From Acanthosepion pharaonis (lineage: Eukaryota; Mollusca; Cephalopoda; Sepiida; Sepiidae): a DNA stretch of 64,000 bases. Location: assembly GCA_903632075.3 (NCBI GenBank), contig CAHIKZ030002637.1:1-64000 (forward strand), read 5' to 3'. The first letter of the stretch is position 1; each line of letters begins with the position of its first letter. The position numbers and the translations under genes are program-made. The notes below the pieces were generated by a model, which worked only from the letters and a program-made list of their open reading frames with translations, had not been told where the DNA came from and searched no databases. Shown here one piece after another: positions 1 through 11,064 of the stretch.

Positions 1-167
1 TCATTGTTAATAAATAAGTCATTCTAAAGATGCTAGAGATGGTTATTTCTCCCAGAGAGTAACATTTTGGTTTTTGGAATACACTGCAGTACAGACTAAG
101 CTAAACAATACCCAAACTCAAAATATAATTTATACATCACAAAAGAGGTATGCTATTATATTCTAAT

Positions 168-203
<36 letters not shown>

Positions 204-354
204 GCTGATACCAGTTGATGAGTGGACTGAATGATTACAAAAAGATTTGTCTGTAAAACTATGGATTTGGGGTAGTGAATATAACATCAATTAGCTAAGT
301 TACAAATTTTACATTTTGATTAATCATATATATATGCACACACACACACACACA
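1..354. other. AT-rich non-coding DNA with two CA microsatellites
   Basis: No gene is seen. A (CA)n tract at about 168-194 runs into a short (TA)n, and a second (TA)/(CA) tract lies near 330-356, directly before a LINE fragment. Confidence 0.7.
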
Positions 355-543
355 CATTGCTTTATGGAATCAACTCTCAAGAGGATACTTCCCCCATCAC
401 TACAGTCTTAACCTGTTTGAGTCTAGGGTTAGCCATTATCTTCCCCACATATCCTCATAATCTGTGCTTCTTACTCTGTAACCCTCTACCTTGAATGGTT
501 CTTGGATTTTGTAGAGGGTGAACATCACTGTAAAAAAAAAAAA
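355..543 (+). mobile_element. 3' end of Jockey-like LINE (family A), with poly(A)
   Basis: In one + frame near 385-460 the sequence reads YFPHHYSLNLFESRV and then a stop. This matches the end of a Jockey/CR1-type reverse transcriptase, where a CFP-x-x-YNL-x-x-FK-type motif closes the ORF. A short 3' UTR and an A-run at about 531-543 follow. Related copies lie at 27990-28360, 30290-30540 and 55560-56065, all on the + strand. It is a 5'-truncated, dead copy. The superfamily name rests on motif recall only. Confidence 0.6.
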
Positions 544-754
544 ATAATATTAGATCAAGAAAAGCTGACAATTCATAACGAATTGTGGGTGGAAACAAAA
601 ACATATATTACTGTAATATAATATCAAACTATAACTCATTAAAAAAAAACAAGCAAACCAGTTTACCAGTTTTCTCTTATCAGAGTAAAAATTGAGGACA
701 AAAAATGTGCTTAGTAACTAAAAAATGAATTATTAAACCCCAGTCAAATGTTAT

Positions 755-945
755 TGTAGAAAAGAAGACAACTTGTGTGGCAAAGCGAGCATGTATATGC
801 CTGGTGTGCATAGCGAGCATGTATATGCCTGGTGTGCATAGCGAGTGAAGGAAAGGAAAGGAAAAAGAAATATGGACATCTTAATTTAAGAAAGACACAG
901 TCTCGGAGCTAGGAGAATTCGCAAGAATGGTTGAGTGTGTGCATG
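755..945 (+). repeat. Truncated 5' LTR with an internal 28-bp tandem duplication
   Basis: The sequence aligns with the start of the 3' LTR at 2511-2690: both share the TGTAGAA start, the segment around TTTAAGAAAGACAC and the segment GGAGCTAGGAGAATT. It stops aligning near 945, where gag-type sequence starts. A 28-bp unit at 785-812 is repeated perfectly at 813-840. The 3' LTR has only one diverged copy of it. Confidence 0.7.
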
Positions 946-1037
946 CCAAAAGACGGACACCCCAGATGCGATGTTACAAGTGCAATGCAGTAGGCCATAT
1001 AGTCCACAATTGTCAGGAAAACAATCCAGGGGAATAA
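927..1037 (+). pseudogene. Gag nucleocapsid zinc knuckle fragment
   Basis: A 36-codon frame contains CYKCNAVGHIVHNC, a canonical CX2CX4HX4C knuckle of retroelement nucleocapsid that binds RNA. The frame closes with TAA. The ATG falls in LTR-derived sequence, so the start is probably accidental. A Cys/His-rich stretch continues in another frame to about 1130 (including CKLFGHCRHCGKW), with frameshifts. Confidence 0.65.
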
Positions 1038-1548
1038 GCCTCAGTGCCACAAAGTTACTGTGTGGGTTTATGCAAACTCTTTGGCCACTGCCGTCATTGT
1101 GGAAAGTGGTGAATACCTTGTTGAAGATGCCTGTTGGCTGTGCTCAGAATGCGAAGACAAGCATGTCAACCTGGCAGAGCTCGATGCCACCTTGAGAGGC
1201 TTCAACATGGCACTGCAATGGTGAGCAACTGGTTCACCTGAAGACTGACTCAACATGTGTGCATCGATGGGCTTCTGATATGCTGTCTGAAAAGTCTCGA
1301 GTGCACACAAAGGCGGCAACAGAAATGTTGATAAGATGTCGGTTCAGCAGAATCAAGGAACTGGTGGAGGAATATATATTGACTGTTGACATAGAACTTG
1401 TCAGATCCCATACAAACCAAACTGATCAACTCACCAACTTTGGCTGGGTGCAGTTTAAAAAGAAACTGAACCAGTGTGCACTGCATCTATAGAAGAGCAG
1501 TAATCAACCCACATTCAAACCATCCATTGATGTAGCAGGCATCCCGGT

Positions 1549-2513
1549 GTGAAGCACACCTTGTACTTTGTAAGACTGATCCACTCTGAGGTCTCAAAGA
1601 CAGCTGTTCGGGTGGTGGTTGGAGAGTGCAAAGTGTGTCAATTCATTGACCTGGCATCAGTGCATTGGAAAGCTGGACGGTTGGATGTGTGCCAGAATTG
1701 GAGTAGGGTGGCTATGGACATAACCCACTATAAAGGCCAACATTAGCTGACTCTGATTGACTGTGGCCCTAGTCGATTTTCCATTTGGCAACCATTACCA
1801 AATCAGGACGCTGCCAGCATCATCCGACAACTGGAGTCACTATTCTGCAAGAGAGGGCCACCTGCTGAGCTGCTCATCAACACTGGTGCGGCAATCTGTG
1901 GAGAGGTATTTGTGAGGTTTGCCGAGAACTGGGGTGAATGACATCATAGAAAGATGCCATCACACCATCAAGTGCATTGCTGCTCAGTTGGGATGTTCCA
2001 TTATGGAGGCGTTATATTGGTATAATGTGACACCAAAAGATGACACAACAGCTTTGTCAGCACCTTCTAACTCTGTTACACCACCACTTGAACACACAGA
2101 TCCTGGAATCTACAGAGTGGGAGATGCGATATGTGTAAAGACTCCACATGGTCAATGTTTGATGCAATTCAAAAAAGAAACAGTGACAAGGGTCTACAGC
2201 CCACATCAATGGAAGGCCACACCATATCAGAGACCTCCACCTGTGTCAGATCTACATCGTTAGAAGATGACTGCAGTGATAAATTGTCTGAAAGTAACTC
2301 AGATTCACTGCTGTTTTCCAGTACAGGGATAGATCATTCATCTAGAGAACCAGCTGAAACAGATGCCTGAAGACAAAGATGATGATGCTAATAATGAAAG
2401 AGACCAAGTGGGTACAAATGCAGAAGAGACAGGTGGAGCCCATCCACCTTTATATAGAAGCACTCTGCCATCTTCATGTCATTTATATGATCAGGAAATC
2501 AAGGAGGGAGTGT
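1549..2513 (+). pseudogene. Gypsy-type integrase remnant
   Basis: The segment at 1549-1746 carries the end of the zinc-binding domain (CKVCQF) and the first core strand with NWSRVAMDITHYKGQ. After a stop the frame continues with DCGPSRFSIW and IIRQLESLFCKRGPPAELL, typical of the catalytic core. The 1919-2263 frame has a YWYNVTPKDD segment and a VGDAICVKTPHG segment that resembles the C-terminal DNA-binding part. The last codons run to the TAG inside the LTR start. The second catalytic Asp region reads INTG rather than a DN motif. Frameshifts and stops show the gene is dead. Confidence 0.7.
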
Positions 2514-2875
2514 AGAAGAGAAGCCAAATTACCTGGTGTGGCAAAGTGAACACATATATGCTTGGCATGCAAAATGAGTGAAGTTAAGGAAAAAGAAATG
2601 TGGCCGCCCTGACACCTTAATTTAAGAAAGACACGGTCTTGGAGCTAGGAGAATTTGTGAGAGTGGTTGAACGTATGCAAATTTTTTTGTAAGATCAGCT
2701 GGGCATAAAAACATGACGCAAGAGAGAATAGAGCAGTTCATTTGTGAACACAGTACTGTGTTGGAAAGAGAGGTCAGTTTCACACAGTTATATGTAACAA
2801 ATGTAAATAAGAAAAAAAAACAATAAAGGCTAATTACCTTTAAGCCCACAAATCTGGCTTCAATTCTTCAGGCTC
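2511..2875 (+). repeat. 3' LTR of the Gypsy-type remnant
   Basis: It begins TGTAGAAGAG after a purine tract. AATAAA near 2822 is a plausible polyadenylation signal of the element. The right end is uncertain because the 5' LTR copy is truncated and no target-site duplication could be set. Confidence 0.6.
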
Positions 2876-3061
2876 ATGCTTTGCATCATAGACTTCATCA
2901 ACAGGGGAAAATTTTATTTTTTTCTTTTTTTCATGTTTTTGGTTTTAGAAAAAATTACATCTTGTGAATTCCACAAATACCAGGTCTTGTGACCAGTAAA
3001 ATTCTTGGCCACCCTATGGATTCTATAACACTTGACAAGAATTTTTCTGCCAAGATGACAT

Positions 3062-3115
<54 letters not shown>

Positions 3116-3488
3116 CAACAAGACAAGATGACTACCACCATGGCAACAAGTCTTTTAAAACCTTATATACTTATACTAGTACTGGTAGTGTGATGAGGAA
3201 GAGAAAGAAAAAGCCAGAGCAGGAGAGAGATAGACGCAAAGTGGGGGAAAAAATTAAAATTTTTTGTATAAGTACTTCTATCCAGGATCATGATTCGCCA
3301 GTAGGAATTTGTTCTCCCCCCCACCTCTCTCTCACTACCAATAGTATAATTATGGGTAGGTTTTGAGATGTAGCAATGACATCTTACATATTAATTTGCT
3401 CTACATATTTGTTCTATGAAAATAGTATTAAGCACTCTTTTAATATAGCTGTTGTTTTAGCAAATATCATTTTTGCCAAGAATTAAAT

Positions 3489-3549
<61 letters not shown>

Positions 3550-4029
3550 CATCTCACCCCCAAGCAAGGTAATAAAACCACTAAGGCACAAAGGGTCATT
3601 GAGTGTGAGAGAATATGAGAAAAGAAAAAACACTATTAACATTTTTCTTGCTAAAAGGGCAATATGAATAAAGACAAATGGAAAACTTATTTTCTCCTGA
3701 CAGACTTTAAAAGACAAATGTTGGAATTTTATTTTGCAACAAGTATTTATAAACAAAAGTAAAAATGTTGTTAGCCTGGGTAAATTATGGATGATGCTAA
3801 GTGATATAATTTAATGTCTAATAAACAAAACTGAGTAAATTATATTGTTGAATTTTATTTTTATGCAATTAATATTTAATTTATTTTAGTATGAAACAAA
3901 TCTATGTATTGTATATCTTTTTAAATAACAGGAGGTTATGAATTTCACTGTTATCTTTTAATTTTTAACATTTTTATCGTTATGTATGTTGGCTCATAGT
4001 AGTTAGGTTCTTTGTTTATTTCTGTGCAA
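2876..4029. other. AT-rich intergenic or intronic DNA with long (TA)n tracts
   Basis: (TA)n tracts lie at about 3066-3106 and 3491-3545. Open frames here encode only Ile-Tyr repeats from the microsatellites. Apart from the LINE tail listed separately, nothing gene-like is seen. Confidence 0.7.
3557..3760 (-). mobile_element. 3' end of Jockey-like LINE (family B)
   Basis: The minus strand reads SLTLNDPLCLSGFITLLGGE, the same ending as SLTLSSFLCLSGIIALLEVK in the copy at 52788-53560. The element's 3' end abuts the (TA)n tract at 3491-3545. A third copy lies at 31005-31200. It is strongly 5'-truncated. Confidence 0.55.
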
Positions 4030-4200
4030 TTATCTTTGTGAAAAGTATAAATTCATCTCTTCTTCCCACACCCAGTTATGGGTTAATTTGTAAGACTTGT
4101 ATCAGTAAAAATTACCCCCAAAATTCTTACAATTTAAAAGTATTTTCTGGCTTTAAATAACCTGCAAAAAAAGGTTGATAAGCTGTAAAAAAAAAAAAAA
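4030..4200 (+). mobile_element. SINE 3' body with poly(A) tail
   Basis: It contains CCCAGTTATGGGTTAATT and ends in a 14-base A-run. The same core appears at 30541-30665, and in reverse orientation at 58420-58440 inside the 5S/tRNA-headed SINE. This is therefore the 3' body of that family. No polymerase III head is visible in this copy. Confidence 0.5.
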
Positions 4201-4840
4201 GAAAGAAAACTAAAACAAATCCATCAGAGTATTAGGAATGTTTAAGTTGCTTTTGATGGTCTTATAAAATTGGCATATTTTATTTATTAATTCTAAGGTT
4301 ATTTTTTAATTTTAATGTTGCCTATCCTATCGGATAGTATGGATTGACTTCTTACCCATATTATATTTATTTATTATTGCCCCAAATACCTTATGCCACA
4401 CTCTGAAAAAAGCTTTTGTAAAGAAGAAATCCAAAAAGATTGAGGGTGCACACCTGCCAGCACCATTGGCTCTATGATGCAAAGAAAAACCAGGGCAAAC
4501 TTATTCTGTCAGTTATAATAGAAAACAATTGATGGAATAGCTAGTAACTGCCTATGAGTTGATTGACTGACTCAGATATGCTGTTTATGGATTAGTGTAC
4601 TTGCCTTCAAATACATATAACACATAAAGTTAGTGGCAGTGAACATGTGGTGGGTCAAAAAAAATGCATGATCCAAAAAAACAAAAAATGTTGATTTTTC
4701 AACATCACTTATGTAACTAAACAGACTGATAGTCCTGTAGTTTTGACATTGTTGGAAATTTCCATACAAGCCAACAATCTTTCCACTGCCTTTTTACAAA
4801 GTACCACCTTAAATGAAATTCCAGAGTTTAAGCAAATACA
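4201..4840. repeat. Diverged dispersed repeat (also near 20800-21130)
   Basis: The stretches at 4225-4310 and 4700-4810 resemble 20818-20910 and 21035-21110 respectively, in the same order and orientation. The clearest shared piece is TGATAGTCCTGTAG followed by GCCAACAAT. No coding potential or terminal structure is recognised. Confidence 0.45.
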
Positions 4841-4849
4841 TTAGAAGTA

Positions 4850-5077
4850 TAGTGTTGAAGTAGTCTTTAAAAGGAACCAGAAATCCAGTCCAAAACAAGA
4901 GATAAATGTCTACTCCATTTCAAAAGACAAGGGAGCAATAATTTTCCAATTCCAAACTATTATCCATTTCACCACTCACACATCCAAACTTAAAGTACCT
5001 GGTATTTCCAAGTCATCACCCATCTAGGTACTGACCAGGCTTGACATAGCTTAATGTTGCTGTAAGCATTTTTGGGA
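4850..5077 (-). mobile_element. SINE copy with 5S rRNA-like head and tRNA-like segment
   Basis: Read on the minus strand, about 5077-4998 resembles the internal control region of 5S rRNA: a degenerate AGCTA...CCTGGTCAGTACCTAGATGG followed by GGAAATACCAGG. It is followed by GTGGTGAAATGGATAATAG, which looks like a tRNA A-box region. The second copy at 58359-58682 has the same order. The copy is diverged and its 3' end is not defined. Confidence 0.5.
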
Positions 5078-5650
5078 TGAGGAATTAAAATTATTTTCAT
5101 TATTTATATTTGGATTATTGTCTTCATTTTTGTTGTTGTTATCACAACATTTTTGGCTGTTGTGCCCTCCAGTCTTCATCAGATGTATATTAATCCAGGT
5201 AACCTACAGTGAATTCCAAATTTAACCCTTTATTTAAATTATGGGTGTGAACTGTTTTTGTTCTACTACCCATGTCCTGGGATATTTCGTCTAGTTCTTA
5301 TTTTTAGTCCACATGTAATAACGGCTGGCTGCCCATATCCGAGTATGCTTGCCTACAAGGGCAGCTAGCCAATCCTTGTTGCAGATGCCTACTCAGGCAC
5401 ATTTTGTGTTTGTTCAACACCTACAGTGTCCACCTGTCATTTATACTGCAACTATACTGAGTGGACCTTAGTTACAGTCTGAACAAAGTCAGTACACTCA
5501 AGCCCTCTGTCACAATGACTTAACACAACCATTGACAGCTCCCAAATAGTTCTATATATCCAAATTCACTCACAAGGCTTGGGTCAACTCGTGGTATGTT
5601 TTTCAGGCATTTTCCAAATGTGCACTATGTTGGGATCACCTTCCCAAAGT
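5078..5650. other. Non-coding DNA, no gene recognised
   Basis: The composition is more balanced than in the flanks (5280-5520), which suggests an old unidentified repeat. No open frame or motif could be supported. Confidence 0.5.
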
Positions 5651-5654
5651 GATA

Positions 5655-5755
5655 ACATCAAGAAGTCACTTTCCTAACAAATCAACTATGGTGAGATTCA
5701 AATCTAGGTCTAATGGCTGGAAAGCAAACATTCTAAGCACTCAGCCACATTTAAA
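5655..5755 (-). mobile_element. tRNA-derived SINE head
   Basis: The minus strand reads GTGGCTGAGTGCTTAGAATG (A-box-like) and, about 35 bases later, GATTTGAATCTCACC (B-box-like). These are the two internal polymerase III promoter boxes at tRNA spacing. The nearest true tRNA type by eye is a Ser- or Lys-like family. The sequence cannot fold as an intact tRNA, so it is a SINE head and not a tRNA gene. Confidence 0.55.
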
Positions 5756-7419
5756 TAGTGTAAATATAAGGTTATTATTTGTAGATTATTTTTACAATGT
5801 AGGTTTTGTTTGGTTTTATTTATTTTTCTAATTCTATCCAAAATTGCTTCCAAACTTATTTCCTGCTGCTAGACATTTTTGTATGTTTCTTGCACCCCTC
5901 ACCCTTTACTGAGAGAAATGGTGTAAATCTGTGGAAAGATCTTTCTAATAAAAAATATAAATTCCAAGCATTTAAGGTTTATACGTATTTTCCTCTCATT
6001 TTCTTTCAGTGCCAGCCTTGGTCGGACATCCATCATAAATCTATTTCATAATTCACAATCTTCCATAGCTTTTCCTTGCTGGTCAGTATATTTCAGGCTG
6101 GGTGCCCACAACTCCCTTTCCCTGAATAGGATCCTGTAGTATGGTTTTGTTGATAAGTTCCTGCTTGATGCATGCACCAACAGTGTCCTGAGAAATGTAG
6201 CCTTCTCTCTGCAATGGTGGTTGCTATTTTTGCCAGATCATCATAGAGATCTACATTCATGATTTGCTGATGTCATTTACTATTCGTGTAAGCCTCATTT
6301 AGCCTTTTACTGGAGGCAACAACTAGAGTCCATTAGCCTGATCCATACAGTAAAACTGTCTGGGTCACATTTGTTTTATACTTTTGTTAATTTATGTAAA
6401 CCAGTTTTCAATAAAATTTAAAACAAATGGTACTAAAACTTTTCACTGATTTTAATAGACTTTCCCCTTCTTTGTAAAATGATAGTTTCTTTAATACCCC
6501 AAAAGACTTTGGAATAGGTACTTCAATAAATCATATACTAAAATGATAGTACCTAATTTTGGAAAATAATCTTTTATTGGTAATTTTAATTGTTTTTTTG
6601 TGTATTTTTTAATGGGGTGCTAGAAATTTTTGAAAGAAAATTAAATTAAGATAAAATAAATGAAAATGGGGGTGATGTAATAAATATGCATACACCTGGG
6701 TTCCCCCTCATAGTAATATGATTGGCTGCTGTCAGCCATAAATACAGACTGATGTGGAGGTACATGGACTACGCCTATTGACTACCACTACGACGAGGAC
6801 CAGTCCATTATAGCTACATGCTAGATTGTCCTACCCGGGTACAGTAGCCCAAAACCACTTTGCTACTTCAAACAAATATATCCCTTTCTTAAAATTTAAA
6901 AATAAAATAGTTTTAAGTTTTCTCTTCAATAAGCAGCCAAAAAATTCTTGTGTTTCTTCTAGTAGAATTCAACTTTTTTTCTTCAACTAAAAATGGCATT
7001 ATTTTAAAAAAAAATAATGCATTTGTTTAATAAACAAAATCTTTTTGCAAAAGAAAATGAAAAATCTGTTTTCATTTATTTTACCTTAAAATCCATTTTC
7101 ATTTATTTCATCTTAAAAAATCTATTTTGCTTGTTTATAATATTTTCTCAAAATAAAACATAAAATGTAAATATGCATTTGTTCTTTATTTAAAGATGTA
7201 AATGTATCTTTTGGGGCAGGGAATGTCTGTAAATTAGATGCAGATATCAATGACATGAATACAAATGTCTAAGTTCTGATAATTCTGTAAAAAGTTAATG
7301 TTGTACTATTGATATTATTCCTTCCAAAATAACAAATTAATTTTTTTTATTCTAACAAGCACTGTTCACTTTTATATTAAAAAGGTTTCAACGACTGCTA
7401 ATCTAGAAAAATTAATTCC
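5756..7419. other. AT-rich non-coding DNA, probably intron
   Basis: No exon, RNA gene or recognisable transposon was found. 6690-6880 is less AT-rich than its surroundings and may be an old repeat. Confidence 0.55.
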
Positions 7420-7452
7420 CCAAAATGTTTACCTACTTTTTAGGGGGACCAC
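7420..7452 (+). other. Candidate splice acceptor and 9-bp exon remnant cut by the provirus
   Basis: A pyrimidine-rich tract ending CCTACTTTTTAG (AG at 7442-7443) is followed by nine bases, GGGGACCAC, and then by the left LTR at 7453. The sequence on the other side of the provirus is open FkbM coding sequence. The simplest reading is that 7444-7452 and 18994-19138 were one exon before insertion. That exon would stay open across a direct join. This is an inference; there is no transcript evidence. Confidence 0.45.
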
Positions 7453-9420
7453 TGGCCCAGGGTCGGATCCTTTGGTTACGGCGCCAACGGTGACGTCGCT
7501 CCTCCTGGTCGCTCCTCCTGGGTCCAAGCGTGCCGCTCCAACCCCTTGGTCAGATGATCACCAGCCTCGCCTTTCCCGACTCGCTTCCAATACCTGGTCA
7601 CTAAAGCAACTGTACTGATCTCCGGTCTGTCTACCCACGCTGTGTTTAGATCTTAGACAGACGGGACCAGCAGGGATTGGGGCCGATACAAGTTGAGTCC
7701 GACGGGGTGGCAAAAACACAAATAAAAGAGAAAATAAACTCACGAGACAAAAAGATTGCTGATGAAAAAAAAAAATGGGTAACAACTTTTATATCTTAAT
7801 GTCCGTTACATAAAAACAAAATTGTTCTCATTTCCCAACCCGCTCTGTGGACTATGGCAATTAAGTTTCTATCACACAACCTAAAGATTTCGAATTGCCT
7901 ACTCTTTAGAATTGTGTATGTCGGAGTGTGGTTTGGTTCGACACTGGGGCTAATTTCTATCGATCATTCGATCATTCGACTTGAGTTGATTCTTCTTCTT
8001 CGTCGACTTGAGTTGTATTTCTTCTTCTTCGTCGACTTAGGCTGGAAGTTCTCTTTGTCTTCGACTTGGGCTGAAGGATCTCTTGCCGCAACTCAGCCGC
8101 AACTCAGCCTCTGTCGTCCGAGGTGATCTCTTCGCGGGGCCGTCCGGGGCTGAACTCTTCTGTCTTCGACTTGGGCTGGAAGGATTTCTTTGTCTGAGGA
8201 TTCTGAGGATTTTGCCCGCAAAGGGGCGAGTGAATCGGGCCTGATGCCCGCGTTCAGGCTCTATCCCTGCCCGCGGTCCAGCTGCAACTCCAACTCCAAC
8301 TGATTTCTGTCGACTGGGGTCCTGCTTTTATTGACGCCGCAACAAACTGGGGGGTGGGTCTGTCGGCGTCAGGGTTTTCTCGATAATTCCAAAAGTCGCA
8401 TTATTTTTGATTTCCCATTATCGCTATTGTTTTCACCCCTACTTCCTCACAGTGCCTTTTGTGGGGGAGGTGCACACCCATCTCTCTTAGTCTCTCGTAT
8501 GTCAGGTGACCGTTTTTCGACCAATGGTTCCTGATCGGGCATTTCTTTTCTTCTTTTCTGCAGATCACGTGACCGTTTCCGACCAATTGTTATTGATCGA
8601 GCATCCTTTCTCCTCCTTTCGGGCGTGGTTACATCGTTCTTGTTTTTAAAAAACAAAATCCAATTTTGCCTTTTCTGCACGTACGAAAAAATGACAATCT
8701 TGGCTTTCTCACCTGGGCTCTGTCAACCAGCCCGCCGCTAATTAGTTGTGACTTCAGGAAAGAATATTGTCGCCATCTGTGATCTGAGACAAGCGTTTTT
8801 TTTTTTTTCTCTTGTTTTTTGTCAGACCCGGCAGTCAGAAAATCTTAATTTATCTGAATTGAAAACATCTTTCACTCGTCAATGTGGGGGTTCTAATTTT
8901 TAACAGGTCAGAATCTGTATACCGTTCCACCGGTCACTCCCCTCAACCAAAAAAAACACTTTTTTTCTCTGATTAAGATTTCGTTTTCATTGTTCCCAAA
9001 ATTTCCCTTTATCCAAATTGATAAGGTGTCTTTCTACGCAAAAGTAGGCTAGATGCTTTGACCGATATCTGGTTTTCATCAAGCGGCCCGTTTTGATATC
9101 ATGTCTTTTCCCTTTTTTTTTTTTTATTATTTCTAATTCTATTCTTCCAATTGTCTTTAAAAAATTCGGTCAACATGCTAGCTAAGATATCTTTCTGACT
9201 CGTGTTTTTGTTAATGACCTTTTTTTTTTGTATTTCTCGACCTCTTTCTTTTTCCCCTTCCTTCTTCTTCCCTTAGGATCGTCCAAGTACAATCTTAGTG
9301 AATTATTTTCAACTCAATTATTTTCCGTTTTAAAAAAAATCAACAACCTGTTTAGAGTAAACCGAGTAAGAAAAAATTAAATCATATTTCTATGAATATT
9401 TCTAATAATGCAAGGTGCCA
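7453..9420 (-). repeat. 3' LTR (left copy) of the Gypsy-type provirus
   Basis: On the minus strand it starts TGGCACC and ends GGGCCA, the TG...CA pattern of LTRs. The next internal bases on the minus strand include AAAGGGAGGATTG, a polypurine-tract candidate. At almost 2 kb it is long for a Gypsy element. It contains a TCACGTGA palindrome near 8564. Open frames inside it recur in the other LTR only because the LTRs are duplicates. Confidence 0.85.
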
Positions 9421-10082
9421 CAATCCTCCCTTTAACTGATTTGTCATTTACCCGTAAATGACACCTAAACCCAATTACATCATTTAACATGCACCATGCA
9501 TTTGTCTCATGCAATTCTATTCTACTTTCTAACATGCAAGGGTAATGTTCTTTCCATTTTCTTTTTGTTCTTTTTCATTTTCTTTGCAATGAAATGTTCT
9601 TTTCATTTTCTTTTGTTCTACATGCAATGAAATGTTCTTTTCATTTTCTTTTGTTCTACATGCAATGAAATGTTCTTTTCATTTTCTTTTGTTCTACATG
9701 CAATGAAATGTTCTTTTCATTTTCTTTTGTTTACATGCAATGAAATGTTCTTTTCATTTTCTTCTGTTCTACATGCAATGAAATGTTCTTTTTCATTTTC
9801 TTTTGTTCTACATGCAATGAAATGTTCTTTTCATTTTCTTCTGTTCTACATGCAATGAAATGTTCTTTTCATTTTCTTTTGTTCTACATGCAATGAAATG
9901 TTCTTTTCATTTTCTTTTGTTCTACATGCAATGAAATGTTCTTTTTCATTTTCTTTTGTTTTACATGCAAGGTAATGTGTGCGTGTGTTTGTAGGTGCAG
10001 ATGTGTTCACTAGGGTTTGTTCTTCTTGGTCAATGTTTTCCTCTCTGCCGTGGGAGGGTTTTTCCTGCCGCACGTGGTGGTC
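9421..10082 (-). repeat. 38-bp tandem repeat between env-like gene and 3' LTR
   Basis: From about 9585 to 9968 a unit of about 38 bp containing GCAATGAAATGTTC is repeated roughly ten times with few changes. The repeat lies inside the provirus, between the end of the env-like frame and the polypurine tract. Frames across it are periodic artefacts. The remaining bases show nothing recognisable. Confidence 0.8.
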
Positions 10083-11025
10083 TCACGCCAGCCTCCTCCA
10101 TTGGTCTTTCAGCAATTTCTTCGCCAGTCCTGTCTGAGTAAGGAACACTGCTCGGCATCTCCTCTCGAGTTGTTGCATGCTCACTAGACTGTCGTTCGCT
10201 AATCTTCTCTTACTCTTAATCTTCCATATTATTACACCCCCGATGGCTATAACTAGGAATGTACCCATCACTATTGACCAACTTATCGCGATCTGCTCAT
10301 CGTCTTCCCAAGCTACACCTTCGTCTCCCAACGCACTTAACTTATCCCTTAAGTGATCCATATCGATCTTTTCTATTGGCTTCATTAATACTGGCATCTT
10401 ATTTAAGGTGACATTAGAGAATCTCTTCACTATCGGCTCCCCATAATTCTGTACAATTGACTAAGCCTCTACCAATCATCTCTATGAGTGAATCTTTTTC
10501 TTCATACCTTTCTTCCATCTGGTAATAGGGGGGCAAGGAGATGGACACCCCAACCGCCGAACATCCCATGGGTAGCGTCACCAGGGATAACGGTGGCCTT
10601 ATTCTTAATGTCCTTGTGGACTCTCCCCCACATACCCTAGACAGGCTGATATGTTTCTGTGTGGCTACTGCCCACACCCCGTCTGAAACACTGATAGCTT
10701 GTGGTAATGCCGAGTTTGTTAATACCTCTACTTGGCAGATTCTTTTGATTCCTTCTCCCCTTCCCTTCAAACAATTCTAATATGCACATTCTGCGGTTAC
10801 CAGTTTTATAGATAGGGCTCAACGAGGTACAAGTCCCCAGGGTATCATCTCTACACCTTCTAGCTTCTTCAGCTGATAGCAACATAAATTTCTGTTCTCC
10901 CTGAATTTAATGCTATGTAGTCTGCTTCCACCTTGTACCTTGCTATCATTCCTGAAAGGTAACAAATTCTCTTGTTGTTATTCTTCACAATCACTTAGTC
11001 TCGCTCGACTCATCACTCAATCATT
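10083..11025 (-). pseudogene. Env-like (membrane fusion glycoprotein type) remnant
   Basis: The order on the minus strand places this after integrase and before the 3' LTR, the env position. Three frames at 10885-10637, 10770-10414 and 10430-10083 join through frameshifts. They contain a Cys-rich ectodomain-like part (TGNRRMC, RICQVEV, SRVCGG, LPMGCSAVG) and, in the last 115 residues, one strong hydrophobic segment of about 23 residues (around IVMGTFLVIAIGGVIIW). A basic KIKSKRR stop-transfer sequence and a short cytoplasmic tail follow. This is the C-terminal layout of envelope proteins in env-bearing Gypsy elements and baculovirus-F-like proteins. An N-terminal signal peptide and furin site were not found, so the gene seems 5'-truncated as well as frameshifted. 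Homology is judged from layout, not from a search. Confidence 0.6.
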
Positions 11026-11064
11026 TCATAACTTTTTTTTCTTAGTTCGGCTCTTCCTCCCTAA

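Larger units (their letters stand above)
755..2875 (+). mobile_element. Internally deleted Gypsy-type LTR retrotransposon remnant
   Basis: Two related LTR-like ends, beginning TGTAGAA at 755 and TGTAGAAGAG at 2511, bracket a short internal region. That region holds a nucleocapsid zinc knuckle followed by integrase-like sequence. Most of gag, protease, reverse transcriptase and RNase H are absent, so the 5' LTR fragment is joined almost directly to the zinc knuckle. A purine tract (AAGGAGGGAG) lies immediately before the 3' LTR, as a polypurine tract should. The coding parts carry stops and frameshifts, so this is a fossil. Confidence 0.75.

Noticed and set aside
2989..3756. Frames of about 100 codons with long Ile-Tyr runs, also at 60426-60693, 62292-62609 and 62849-63094
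   Set aside because: The runs are translations of (TA)n microsatellites.
5655..5755. Possible tRNA gene
   Set aside because: A and B boxes are present, but the acceptor and anticodon stems do not pair, so it is a SINE head.
9585..9968. Regular 38-bp repeats that could suggest a CRISPR array
   Set aside because: Units are directly adjacent with no unique spacers, and they lie in a eukaryotic retroelement.
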